A DNA stretch of 64,000 nt from Collinsella aerofaciens (lineage in GTDB: Bacteria > Actinomycetota > Coriobacteriia > Coriobacteriales > Coriobacteriaceae), in NCBI GenBank assembly GCA_008671135.1, contig RQAP01000006.1, forward strand, positions 80,687 through 144,686. The letters are read 5' to 3'. The position numbers were made by a program, and so were the translations under genes. Below are positions 35,000-43,179 of this stretch, one piece after another (within the stretch, counting starts at the first letter, position 1; each line of letters starts with the position of its first letter). Under the pieces are notes generated by a model. The model saw only the letters and a program-made list of their open reading frames with translations. It ran no database searches and was not told the origin of the DNA.

Positions 35000-35539
35000 A
35001 TGGATGCCCGCAAAACCAAAAGCCGCGCCGCCATCGTCGCAGCATTTTCCGAGCTCCTTCGCGAGGAGGACTACGGCAAGATCACCGTCGGCGACATCAT
35101 CGCGCGCGCTCACGTAGGCCGCGCGACATTCTACGGCCTCTTTAAGGGCAAAGACGACCTATTGTCCGAGCTCGTGAACGACATCTGCACCCACGCCCTC
35201 GACGACGATGGTACGCCGCTCGACGATCCGCTCGTACAAGTCGAGCATATCCTCAACAACCTCTGGGAACGCCGTCAGGGCGTTCGAGCCCTCGTAGCCG
35301 GCGCCGGCTCACGCGTCTTCGCCGACTGCCTCCGCAAGACCATCATGTCGCGCGCAGCCGAAACCGTCCCCAACGACCCAAACGGCCCCGCCGCCACCAT
35401 GGACCGCAGCTTCTTACTACACCACATAGCCTCAAGCTTCGTAGGAATGGTCCAATGGTGGGCCTGGCACAACTTCCAAGCAGACAAAGCCGACGTAGCC
35501 AAAGACTACCTATCAGCCATAAAGCCTCTCTTCAGATAG
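35000..35539 (+). CDS. TetR-family transcriptional regulator
   Basis: 179 residues. The N-terminal DNA-binding region KITVGDIIARAHVGRATFYG is a standard TetR helix-turn-helix, followed by KGKDDLLSELV and a helical ligand domain of the TetR_C type without close identity. It starts two bases after the larC stop and is probably in the larB operon, so it may control lar genes. Its ligand is unknown. The stop is followed by about 135 bp and then the palindromic element at 35675-35800. Confidence 0.88.
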   Translation: MDARKTKSRAAIVAAFSELLREEDYGKITVGDIIARAHVGRATFYGLFKGKDDLLSELVNDICTHALDDDGTPLDDPLVQVEHILNNLWERRQGVRALVAGAGSRVFADCLRKTIMSRAAETVPNDPNGPAATMDRSFLLHHIASSFVGMVQWWAWHNFQADKADVAKDYLSAIKPLFR

Positions 35540-35674
35540 ACGCCTCCTCCCAAGGCGTCGTCCCTTCCCAAAGTACCACCCTCATCTCAAAGCACTCAAC
35601 AGCCAAGCGCCCACCACATCCATATTCAGATATATATGTTGGGTTGCTTGCTCGAGCGCAGCAAAGACCCCGCA

Positions 35675-35800
35675 GCCGTCCGCATGGGGTAACTTCCCAG
35701 CGCATTCCGCAGGACGCAAAAAGGCTCGCCGCACGAAGTGCGCAGCGAGCCTTTTTTGCATGTCCGAGGACGCGCTGGGAAGTTACCCCATGCGGACGGC
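35675..35800. terminator. Extended palindromic terminator A (after larD; convergent with tetR)
   Basis: Outer arms 35675-35703 and 35772-35800 are perfect 29-bp complements. They enclose a 68-bp core with hairpin GGCTCGC-N15-GCGAGCC and T-runs on both strands, so it can stop transcription from either side. The core is nearly identical to that of element B at 38485-38611, but the outer arms are unrelated. Confidence 0.85.
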
Positions 35801-35821
35801 GGACAACTATGTAGCCTCAGA

Positions 35822-36553
35822 CTAGAACATGCCCAAGAAACCATGCACAAACAGCGCAGCCAGAGCGGCACCGACAAACGGCGCGATGCCAGGAACAAGC
35901 AGGCCGTACTTCCAGTTGTTGTCAGCCTTGTTCTTGATCGGCAGCACCTGATAGGCCATGCGAGGACCAAGGTCACGAGCCTGGTTCATGGCGAAGCCGG
36001 TGATGCCGCCCATGCCCATGCCAACAGCCCAAACGATCAGACCGACGCAGATAGCGAGCATCAAAACGTTCTCGCCGGCGCGGCTAGCGGCAGCAAGGAT
36101 GGCGCTGATGAACACAAAGGTGCAGATAGCCTCGCAGAAGAAGTTGCGAGCATAGTTCGTGCCCTCGGTGGTGGGGTTGGTCGAGAAGATGTTGCGCTGG
36201 GCAATGGGGTCGACGACGCCCTCGGACGCCTTGAACTCATCGGCATACATAAGCCAAGCGATTACGGCACCCGCAAAGCCGCCGAGCATATCGGCAATCA
36301 TGAAGGGAATGCAGCTGCTCCACGGCACCAAGCCTACGATGCACTGGGCAAGCACCATGGCGGGGTTCATGCACACGGCGCCGCCAAAGATAAACAGAGC
36401 AACCGAGATGCCAAAAGACCAGGTGGTGATGGCAAACATGTGGCCGGAGCCCTGATACTTGGTGCCCTTAAGCACGGTATCGCAGTGCACGCCCACGCCA
36501 AAGATGATCATGAGGGCCGTTGCGCCGAATTCGCAGAGGAGTTTGGTAAGCAT
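35822..36553 (-). CDS. larD: Aquaglyceroporin, probable lactate channel LarD
   Basis: 243 residues with six membrane segments and two half-helices of the MIP family. The first NPA box is AVCMNPAMV (Asn63), lacking the usual His before it. The second is NQARDLGPR instead of NPARDLGPR. MIP proteins pass small neutral solutes; in lactobacilli LarD is the lactic acid channel of the lar operon. Its position directly after larA supports that role, but glycerol transport is possible. The unusual boxes may widen or alter selectivity. Confidence 0.82.
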   Translation of the reverse strand: MLTKLLCEFGATALMIIFGVGVHCDTVLKGTKYQGSGHMFAITTWSFGISVALFIFGGAVCMNPAMVLAQCIVGLVPWSSCIPFMIADMLGGFAGAVIAWLMYADEFKASEGVVDPIAQRNIFSTNPTTEGTNYARNFFCEAICTFVFISAILAAASRAGENVLMLAICVGLIVWAVGMGMGGITGFAMNQARDLGPRMAYQVLPIKNKADNNWKYGLLVPGIAPFVGAALAALFVHGFLGMF

Positions 36554-36602
36554 AAAACCTTATCTTTCTTGTCGGTTATAAACGATTCGTTTAGGCCGCG
36601 TA

Positions 36603-37880
36603 CTAGTGCTGCGCGACGACAACGCCCAGGCCATCGGGAATGACGGCCACCTTGGCATCGGCACCCTTCATCTCAAAGGCGAGCTTGAGCGCCTCATCGA
36701 GAGTGTTGACCGGCGTCATGTGCATATCCTTGATCATCTGGTGATCGCACAGGTCGGTAACCATGATCACGGGGTGATGCGCCAGGATGCGGGCAAAGAT
36801 CTGGCTCGTCCACTGGTCGGGCAGGGTCTCGTCCTTAGGACGGTCGATGCAGGCGCGCTCAAACTCCGCAGGATCGTTGTCGGCGATGTTGTGATAGAAG
36901 CCCTCGCCACCGTGACCGTCGGCACAACCGGCGACATCGATAATCACGCCGCCCTCGGGAAGCGTGGCCTCGGCAGAGCACATGCCCTTCACGGCCTGGT
37001 AGATGTTCTGGTCGAGCGGGTAGCCGCCGTTGGTGGTGATGGCAATCTCGCACTCGACGGGCTCAACGCCGGCAAGGCTCTTCACGAACTCGCAGCCAGC
37101 CTCGTGCGCCTTGTGGATATCGCCGGCAAAGGAGCCGATGACCTCGTGCTTGCCGTTGAGCACCACGTTAAGCACAAAGGCAAGGTGAGCCATCTCGGCA
37201 GCGGCAAACATGTCCTCGCTCACGTGGTTGTGGCACAGGTTGCCGGCACGCGAGTGGGAATCATTCACAAACTGACCGTTATGGTTGTACATGATGGTCT
37301 TGTAGCTGGCGATACCAGGCAGGACGGACTTGCGGCTACCAGAGAAACCGGCAAAGAAGTGCGGCTCAATAAAGCCCTCGGCAAGCAGCAGATCGCAATC
37401 GGCGGCAATCTTGTTGATGATGCACTCGCCACCAGAAGGCAGGGTGCCAATCTTTTTCATCATGCTGTCGTCAGTCGCGACGTGCATAACGATTTCCTCG
37501 TTGGCAACAATCTCCTCGCCATACTTGTTGACGAGTTCCTCGTGCGTCGACGGACGGTGCATACCCGTAGCAACCAGAATGCGCAGGCGAGCCTCGGGCG
37601 CAGCGGAATGGATGTGATGCAGCAGAATAGGCATCGTCACACGCGAGGGAACGGGACGCGTATGATCGGAGCTAATGATGACGATATCCTTCTTGCCAGC
37701 ACAAAGCTCCTCGAGCGAAGGCGAGCCATAAGGGTTGGCAAGTGACTCCTCTACCAGCTCTTCCTGCGATTTTGTAGTCTTAAACTCGTTTTGATGACCT
37801 TCCATCACACCCGCGAAGTTCTTATCCTCGAGCTCCAGATGTAACGTCTTGTGGTCAAACGGCAGTTCACATTCAAACAA
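36603..37880 (-). CDS. larA: Nickel-dependent lactate racemase LarA
   Basis: 425 residues, equal to known LarA (about 424). Motifs include SDHTRPVPSRV, TGMHRPSTHEEL and HFFAGFSGSRKSVLPGIAS with the Lys that binds the pincer cofactor, plus nearby His residues. It interconverts D- and L-lactate, or acts on a related 2-hydroxy acid. No good ATG precedes the conserved start; a TTG at 37880, nine bases after GGAAGAGGG, gives the expected N-terminus FECELPFDHKTL. It is followed by larD. The maturation genes larB and larC lie on the other strand. Confidence 0.93.
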   Translation of the reverse strand: MFECELPFDHKTLHLELEDKNFAGVMEGHQNEFKTTKSQEELVEESLANPYGSPSLEELCAGKKDIVIISSDHTRPVPSRVTMPILLHHIHSAAPEARLRILVATGMHRPSTHEELVNKYGEEIVANEEIVMHVATDDSMMKKIGTLPSGGECIINKIAADCDLLLAEGFIEPHFFAGFSGSRKSVLPGIASYKTIMYNHNGQFVNDSHSRAGNLCHNHVSEDMFAAAEMAHLAFVLNVVLNGKHEVIGSFAGDIHKAHEAGCEFVKSLAGVEPVECEIAITTNGGYPLDQNIYQAVKGMCSAEATLPEGGVIIDVAGCADGHGGEGFYHNIADNDPAEFERACIDRPKDETLPDQWTSQIFARILAHHPVIMVTDLCDHQMIKDMHMTPVNTLDEALKLAFEMKGADAKVAVIPDGLGVVVAQH

Positions 37881-38000
37881 TGACGCGCGCCCTCTTCCTT
37901 TCAACTGACACACTAGATTAACCGTTGGAAGGATACGCCGCTCACCGAAAAACACCACCGTCCACCGACTCATTAACACAACGTTCATATTTGACCCACA

Positions 38001-38036
38001 ACAAAACGGCCGCGATCCCAAAGGGAACCGCGGCCG
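38001..38036 (-). terminator. Terminator-like hairpin in the larA leader
   Basis: CGCGGCCG and CGGCCGCG form an 8-bp GC stem followed by TTTTGTTG on the minus strand, about 120 bp before the larA start. As no gene lies upstream on this strand, it may be an attenuator in a larA leader. A -10-like TATAGT lies at 38054-38049. Confidence 0.5.
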
Positions 38037-38118
38037 CCTGTCAAAGACACTATAGACAGGATGATTTACGCAGCGCCGAGGCAAACATCTACCCCGAGAC
38101 GTTCGCACGTAAGCCATT

Positions 38119-38148
38119 TTGCATAAATGCGTTAATTAATTGCATAAA
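38119..38148 (-). promoter_or_regulatory. Direct repeats TTTATGCAA upstream of larA
   Basis: On the minus strand TTTATGCAA occurs at 38148-38140 and 38127-38119, spaced 21 bp (two helical turns), in an AT-rich setting. This fits an activator site for the larA promoter. Between here and 38485 the 752-bp intergenic region holds only the solitary repeat arm and no supportable gene. Confidence 0.4.
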
Positions 38149-38193
38149 AAGGCACATGGATTTCTAGCCGTAACAGGGTAACACCCTCCGGAG

Positions 38194-38219
38194 CGTGCAT
38201 TTTTGCGAGTATTCAGCAT
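38194..38219 (+). repeat. Solitary arm of the 199-bp inverted-arm element
   Basis: The stretch contains GAGTATTCAGCAT preceded by TGCATTTTTG and matches the arms at 24893-24924 with few differences. No partner arm was found nearby. Confidence 0.65.
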
Positions 38220-38484
38220 CGCGGGATAAGATTTTGGTGTCAAAAGTCTTTCAAAAGGTAGATAGTCCTCATGGCTCGTCCCATCTGGATGGCATGCGGC
38301 GAGAAACCAGCCATATATGAACATCGACAAAGCCCAATCGTCATGCAAAAGCATCAACAGGAGCCGCGAACGTCACCCATAGCCTTATGCACCAATCTTT
38401 GGCTGCTGAAAACTCCGTTTTTTGCACGTCGCCCCAAGCACCACCCTCACCCAGTGGCTGATCCGCCGAAGACCGGACATCGCA

Positions 38485-38611
38485 GGGCCCGCCATTAGTC
38501 TACTTTTAGGCACACTCCGCAGGACGCAAGAAGCCCTCGCCGCACGAAGTGCGCAGCGAGGGCTTCTTGCATGTCCGAGGACGTGCCTAAAAGTAAACTG
38601 ATGGCGGACCC
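38485..38611. terminator. Extended palindromic terminator B (after ppc)
   Basis: Arms 38485-38513 and 38583-38611 are complementary at 26 of 29 positions; two of the three differences become G-U pairs in a leftward transcript. The 69-bp core has the same loop and flanks as element A, with compensating changes in its stem. It begins 22 bp after the ppc stop, the same distance as A from larD. Confidence 0.85.
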
Positions 38612-38632
38612 GGACGACTACAGGGCTATCGA

Positions 38633-41446
38633 TTACCCCGTGTTCTGCAATCCTGCCGAGACGCCGGTCACAGTCGAAAGAATCAGGCTCATGTACTCGG
38701 CCTTCTTCTCCTCGGCCATCTCGTCCTGGTTCATACGCACCTCGCGAAGGGCGCGGACCTGGGCGATGGACAGGGCGTCGACGTAGGGGTTACGCACGCG
38801 AACGGCGCAGCCGAGCACGCGACGACGCTGCAGCGGCCATTCATCACCGACGATGGCAAGGACCCACTTACGGGTGAGCTGCATCTCGGTAAAGACCTTC
38901 TTGGACAGATCATCGCGGTCGCCCAGATGCAGATACATCTTGGCGATGCGCTGATCGGTCTTAGCAATCGACATCTCGATGTTGTCGATAAAGGTGCGGA
39001 AGAACGGCCACTCCTGGTAGGCAGCCTTGAGCTGGTCAAGATCGCCAAGCTGCTCGCAGGCGGTGCCCAGACCGTACCAAGCGGCCAGGTTAATGCGCGC
39101 CTGGCTCCAGCTGAAGATCCACGGGATGGTACGCAGGTCATCGAGCGACTTGGCGCCCAGACCGCGCTTGGCGGGACGCGAGCCGATCGGCAGCAGACCG
39201 ACCTCGGTCAGCGGCGTCACGGTCGAGAACCACGGTGTAAAGTCCTCGGTGTTCAGCAGGTCCAGATAGCGTTCGTGGCTTGCAGTGTTGAGCTTCTCGG
39301 CCATATCCCAGAACTTCTGCGTGGTCTCGGTGTTGGTCTTCTCGACACTCGGGGCCGACTGCAAAAGCGTTGCGGCGGCAACGGACTCAACATGGCGCTG
39401 AGCCAGCGTGCGGTTGCCGTAACGGGCAAAGATGACTTCGCCCTGCTCGGTAAGCTTAAAGAAGCAGTTGACCGAACCCTTGGGCTGCGCCAGCACGGCC
39501 TTGTTGGCCGGGCCGCCGCCACGGCCCACGGCACCGCCGCGACCGTGCATGAGCACCAGGTCGATATCGTTCTTCTCTGCCCACTTGGCGATGCGCTCCT
39601 GCGCGGAGTGCAGCGCGAGCATGGCCGTGGTAGGACCGGCATCCTTGGAAGAGTCGGAATAGCCCAGCATGACCTCCATGCGGCGGTTGGTCTGGGCAAG
39701 GCGCTTTTGCACCACGGGCAGCGTAAGCATCTGATCGAGCACGTCGACGCAGCCCTCGAGGTCCTCGAGCTGCTCGAACAACGGGATCACGTCGAGCTCG
39801 GGGACATCCTCCTCGTGTGCAAAGGACAGGTGCGCCAGCTCAAAGACGTCGGCCACATGCTGAGCGCTCTTGGTAAACGAGATGATGTAGCGGTGCGCCA
39901 TCTTCTTGCCGTAGCGCTTTTGGATGGAGCCGATAGCGCGGAAGGTATCGATGACCTCGCGCGTCATGGGCTGCAGGTCGCCATGGATACCGTTCTCGTG
40001 GATATCCTTAAGGGCGCGGGCATGCACCACGGAGTGCTGACGGAACTCCATCTCGACCATATGGAAGCCGAAGGACTCGACCTGCCAGATGATGGTTTGG
40101 ACCGGGCCGTAGGCAGCACGGACGGCACCGCAGGCGGCCAGCGAACGCTGGACGACGCGCAGGTCATCCAGGAACTCGTCGGCGCTGTGGTACATGGTGT
40201 CGGTGATACGACGGACGGTGGCGTTCAGGCGGTCGGCCATGACGAGCATGACGGCGCGATGCGGCTCGTGCTCGGAGATCAGCTCGGCGCGGGCCGTGTA
40301 ACGAGGGCTCATCTCGACCTGATGGTTCCACAGGTTAATGAGCTCGGCCGACGGCTTGCTGTAGGTAGCCTCGAGCGTGAGGTTGCGGCCGATGTGGCGG
40401 CACTTGTCCTCGAGCTTGAGCACCATGTGCGTAAAGTACTTGGCGGCGACCTCACGGCTCACCTTGGCGGTGACGTTGGGGTTACCGTCGCGGTCGGAAC
40501 CGATCCAGCTGCCGGGATGGAAGAACGCCGGGCACAGCGGCGGCACAGTACCGGCCTTGTCGCCCAGCACCCAATCGTCAAAACGACGATAGATAACGGG
40601 GATAACGTCGAACAGCGTGTTATCGAAGATGTCGATGATGGTATCGGCTTCCTCGACCGGCGTGGGCTTCTTGAGCGCGATGGGACTCGTACGCACCAGG
40701 GCGTCGATCTCCTGCAGCATATGGCGCTCGTTCTCCACCAGGTCGGAGCCGCCCAGACGCGGACGCTCCTCCAGCAGGTTGGAGATACGGCGGATCTTGC
40801 CCTCGACGGCCTTACGACGGGCCTCGGTGGGATGTGCGGTAAAGACAGGGTGGAACTCGAGCTTGTCGAGCAGCTCGTTGGCACCCTCGACACCCAGCTC
40901 ATTCACCAGCTGGTGATAGGCAACGGTAAGCTCGTTGGCAGGATCGACCTCGGTATCGGTCGACGCACCGGCCTCGCGCTCGCGCAGCTGCGCCACACGG
41001 TAGTTCTCCTCCGACAGGTTTGCCAGATGGAAAAAGCTCGTAAAGGCGCGAACGATGACCTGCTGCTTATCGAGCGGCAGGCTGTCGATCAAATCGACGA
41101 CCTCACGAAATGCCACGGCAGTGGGCTCGTCGGCGGTGGGCACGCCCTGCTCGTCGACGGCTTCGTCGGCAGCGCAGGTACCGGGGTTGCCGGCATTGAC
41201 CACAATCTCGGCTGTCAAAATCTTGTCGAACAGGTCCGCGATCTCGGGATCATACTCGCTAAGCACACGGCGCTCCAGGCGCAAGAACAGCGCCAGATTG
41301 TCGCGCAGCTCCTCGGGGATCTCGATCTCGGCGAGACGCTCCCTGGACTCGGCATTCGAGCCGATTCGGTTAACGAGGCGGTTGACCACGGCAGCGACGC
41401 GCGCCGCGGCTTCGGGTACAGACTGGTTGCTTAGGTTCTCAGCCAC
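38633..41446 (-). CDS. ppc: Phosphoenolpyruvate carboxylase
   Basis: 937 residues, a normal length. Motifs are FTAHPTEARRKAVEGKI with the catalytic His, PGSWIGSDRDGNPNVTA, GYSDSSKDAG, and LMHGRGGAVGRGGGP. It carboxylates PEP to oxaloacetate, feeding the reductive branch of the TCA cycle and amino acid synthesis. Two starts compete: an ATG at 41458 lying almost directly after AGGAGG, and a GTG at 41446 four bases after GGAGG; the GTG spacing is better. A -10-like TATAAT faces it 45 bp upstream. Confidence 0.96.
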   Translation of the reverse strand: MAENLSNQSVPEAAARVAAVVNRLVNRIGSNAESRERLAEIEIPEELRDNLALFLRLERRVLSEYDPEIADLFDKILTAEIVVNAGNPGTCAADEAVDEQGVPTADEPTAVAFREVVDLIDSLPLDKQQVIVRAFTSFFHLANLSEENYRVAQLREREAGASTDTEVDPANELTVAYHQLVNELGVEGANELLDKLEFHPVFTAHPTEARRKAVEGKIRRISNLLEERPRLGGSDLVENERHMLQEIDALVRTSPIALKKPTPVEEADTIIDIFDNTLFDVIPVIYRRFDDWVLGDKAGTVPPLCPAFFHPGSWIGSDRDGNPNVTAKVSREVAAKYFTHMVLKLEDKCRHIGRNLTLEATYSKPSAELINLWNHQVEMSPRYTARAELISEHEPHRAVMLVMADRLNATVRRITDTMYHSADEFLDDLRVVQRSLAACGAVRAAYGPVQTIIWQVESFGFHMVEMEFRQHSVVHARALKDIHENGIHGDLQPMTREVIDTFRAIGSIQKRYGKKMAHRYIISFTKSAQHVADVFELAHLSFAHEEDVPELDVIPLFEQLEDLEGCVDVLDQMLTLPVVQKRLAQTNRRMEVMLGYSDSSKDAGPTTAMLALHSAQERIAKWAEKNDIDLVLMHGRGGAVGRGGGPANKAVLAQPKGSVNCFFKLTEQGEVIFARYGNRTLAQRHVESVAAATLLQSAPSVEKTNTETTQKFWDMAEKLNTASHERYLDLLNTEDFTPWFSTVTPLTEVGLLPIGSRPAKRGLGAKSLDDLRTIPWIFSWSQARINLAAWYGLGTACEQLGDLDQLKAAYQEWPFFRTFIDNIEMSIAKTDQRIAKMYLHLGDRDDLSKKVFTEMQLTRKWVLAIVGDEWPLQRRRVLGCAVRVRNPYVDALSIAQVRALREVRMNQDEMAEEKKAEYMSLILSTVTGVSAGLQNTG

Positions 41447-41490
41447 GTTTCCTCCCATTCCTCCTTCTATGCACGTAACATGCGGTATTC

Positions 41491-41560
41491 ATTATAGGCG
41501 CTTGAGAAATACTTTCGACACTGATTGCGCTTTACCACACAAAAGTATTTTCTGCATTGC
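41491..41560 (-). promoter_or_regulatory. ppc promoter region with AAATACTTT dyad
   Basis: On the minus strand a perfect -10 hexamer TATAAT lies at 41496-41491. Upstream, AAATACTTT and AAAGTATTT form an inverted repeat about 25 bp apart, a possible regulator site. Which regulator binds is unknown. Confidence 0.5.
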
Positions 41561-41610
41561 AAAGGTTTTTGCCCTAAATGGTCGTATTTCTCGGTGGGCG
41601 GCATACGTAA

Positions 41611-41646
41611 ACGGGGGCATTCCGCATAAAAGCGAAACACCCCCGT
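41611..41646 (-). terminator. Terminator after hisS
   Basis: ACGGGGG and CCCCCGT close a longer imperfect hairpin that also pairs GCG with CGC, followed on the minus strand by TTTACG. It lies about 60 bp after the hisS stop. Confidence 0.6.
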
Positions 41647-41703
41647 AACAATCGCTCTCCATGAGCAGGGCACGTTAGCAGGCCCGAAGCTCAAAAAGAT
41701 GCG

Positions 41704-43017
41704 CTACAGGCGCTCGCGAACCGCCTCGACGACGTTGTCCAGATCGGCGAGCACCTCGTCATGGCTCTGCATGTCGCGCACTTTGACCTTGCCGGCGGCA
41801 AGCTCGTCGCCACCCAGGACCAAGATGAGCTTGGCGCCTACCTTATCGGCTTGCTTAAACTGGGCCTTGAGCGAACGACCCTGATAGTCGGCCTCGGTCA
41901 CGATACCTGCGGCGCGAAGCTCCTGCGTAATGGCAAAGACGTTCTGACGCAGCTCCTTGCCGGCGTTGGCGACATAGACGCACGGGGCCTCATCGGCACC
42001 CAAATCGCTGCCAAAGGCCTGCAGGGCCAGCAGGGCGCGCTCAAAACCGACAGCAAAGCCGACGCCCGCCGTGGGCTTGCCACCCTCGAGCTCGACCAGG
42101 CCATCGTAGCGGCCGCCGCCGCCGATGGAGCCGACGCCGGCGCCAGGGGCCTCGACCTCAAAGACAGTACGGGTGTAGTAGTCCAGGCCGCGCACCAAGG
42201 TGGGATCCTCGACATACTCGATACCGGCGGCATCCAGATAGCGCTTGACCTGCTCGTAGTGCTCGCGGCACTCATCGCACAGGTTGTCACCCATCAGCGG
42301 AGCCTCGGCCATGATCTCGCGGCAGTGGTCGTTCTTGCAGTCGAAGGCACGCAGCGGGTTGAGCTCGGCGCGCTCGCGGCACTCATCGCACATCTCGTCG
42401 GCGTGATCGAGGATGAACTGCTTAACCTGCTCGCGATAAGCCGGACGGCACTGGGCGTCACCCATCGAGTTGATGAGCAGACGAAGCTTGGAAAGATCGA
42501 AGCCCAGGCGCTTGTAGAACTCCATGAGCATGATGATGCACTCGGCGTCTGCCGCCGGATCGGGAGCGCCGAGCCACTCGATGCCCACCTGGTGGAACTG
42601 GCGCAGGCGGCCCTTCTGGGGACGCTCGCCGCGGAACATGGCCTCGGCGTAGTAAGCCTTAAACGGCGTGGAGCCCTGGGGCACCAGATTGTTCTCGACG
42701 ACGGCGCGCACCACGCCGGCCGTGCCCTCGGGGCGAAGTGCCAGGCGCTGCTTGGGCTTGAGTTTGGTGTCGGTGCCCTCGGTAAAGACGCGCTCCAGGT
42801 TGGCACCGCTGAACACGCGGAACATTTCCTTGCGCACGACGTCGGTCGACTGGCCGATACCGTGGACAAACACGTCAACCTGCTCGATCGCGGGCGTCTC
42901 GATGGGTTTAAAACCAAACGGCTCGAACACGCCGGCCGCAATCTGCTGCATCTTTTGCCAGGCGCGCATCTCGGCGCCGATAAGGTCGCGGGTTCCCTCC
43001 GCCTTCTGTGCCTGCAT
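41704..43017 (-). CDS. hisS: Histidyl-tRNA synthetase
   Basis: 437 residues. EGTRDLIGAEMRAW begins the class II core; TDTKLKPKQRLALRPEGTAG is motif 2, LVRGLDYYTRTVFEV the histidine-binding HisA segment, and a C-terminal anticodon domain follows (VYVANAGKELRQNVFAITQE). Four Cys in CDECRERAELN and CDECREHYEQV regions suggest a small metal site, seen in some bacterial HisRS. ATG 43017 follows AAAGGTG; a TTG two codons earlier is less likely. Confidence 0.96.
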   Translation of the reverse strand: MQAQKAEGTRDLIGAEMRAWQKMQQIAAGVFEPFGFKPIETPAIEQVDVFVHGIGQSTDVVRKEMFRVFSGANLERVFTEGTDTKLKPKQRLALRPEGTAGVVRAVVENNLVPQGSTPFKAYYAEAMFRGERPQKGRLRQFHQVGIEWLGAPDPAADAECIIMLMEFYKRLGFDLSKLRLLINSMGDAQCRPAYREQVKQFILDHADEMCDECRERAELNPLRAFDCKNDHCREIMAEAPLMGDNLCDECREHYEQVKRYLDAAGIEYVEDPTLVRGLDYYTRTVFEVEAPGAGVGSIGGGGRYDGLVELEGGKPTAGVGFAVGFERALLALQAFGSDLGADEAPCVYVANAGKELRQNVFAITQELRAAGIVTEADYQGRSLKAQFKQADKVGAKLILVLGGDELAAGKVKVRDMQSHDEVLADLDNVVEAVRERL

Positions 43018-43081
43018 GGGCAAACACCTTTCTTTTGTATCGCGTCATAGGTAGTGGACATTATACGGCACAAAGCAGCAA

Positions 43082-43143
43082 CGCGGCGGCGCGCCTGACC
43101 GAACGAGGGTATGGGGACTCGTTCGGCCAGACGCGCCGCCGCG
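43082..43143. terminator. Extended palindrome G (after MFS gene)
   Basis: CGCGGCGGCGCG (43082-43093) and its complement (43132-43143) enclose CCGAACGAG and CTCGTTCGG. The whole can fold into one long hairpin. It has no T-run, and lies 37 bp after the stop of the MFS gene and 65 bp before hisS. Confidence 0.65.
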
Positions 43144-43179
43144 GACGAAGCGGACAAGCGGCGATGCGCTTTGGCCTAC

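Noticed and set aside
37881..38117. Longer LarA N-terminus from the upstream open frame
   Set aside because: The extension has Arg- and Cys-rich unrelated sequence and crosses the leader hairpin. The TTG at 37880 gives the expected LarA length and has a ribosome site.
38136..38498. Small open frames of 73-75 residues in the gap upstream of larA
   Set aside because: They run through repeat sequence (the lone arm at 38194), have no clear ribosome site and no recognisable product.
38927..41434. An 835-codon plus-strand open frame opposite ppc
   Set aside because: It mirrors the ppc coding sequence, has biased composition and no domain. No ribosome site or separate codon pattern supports it.
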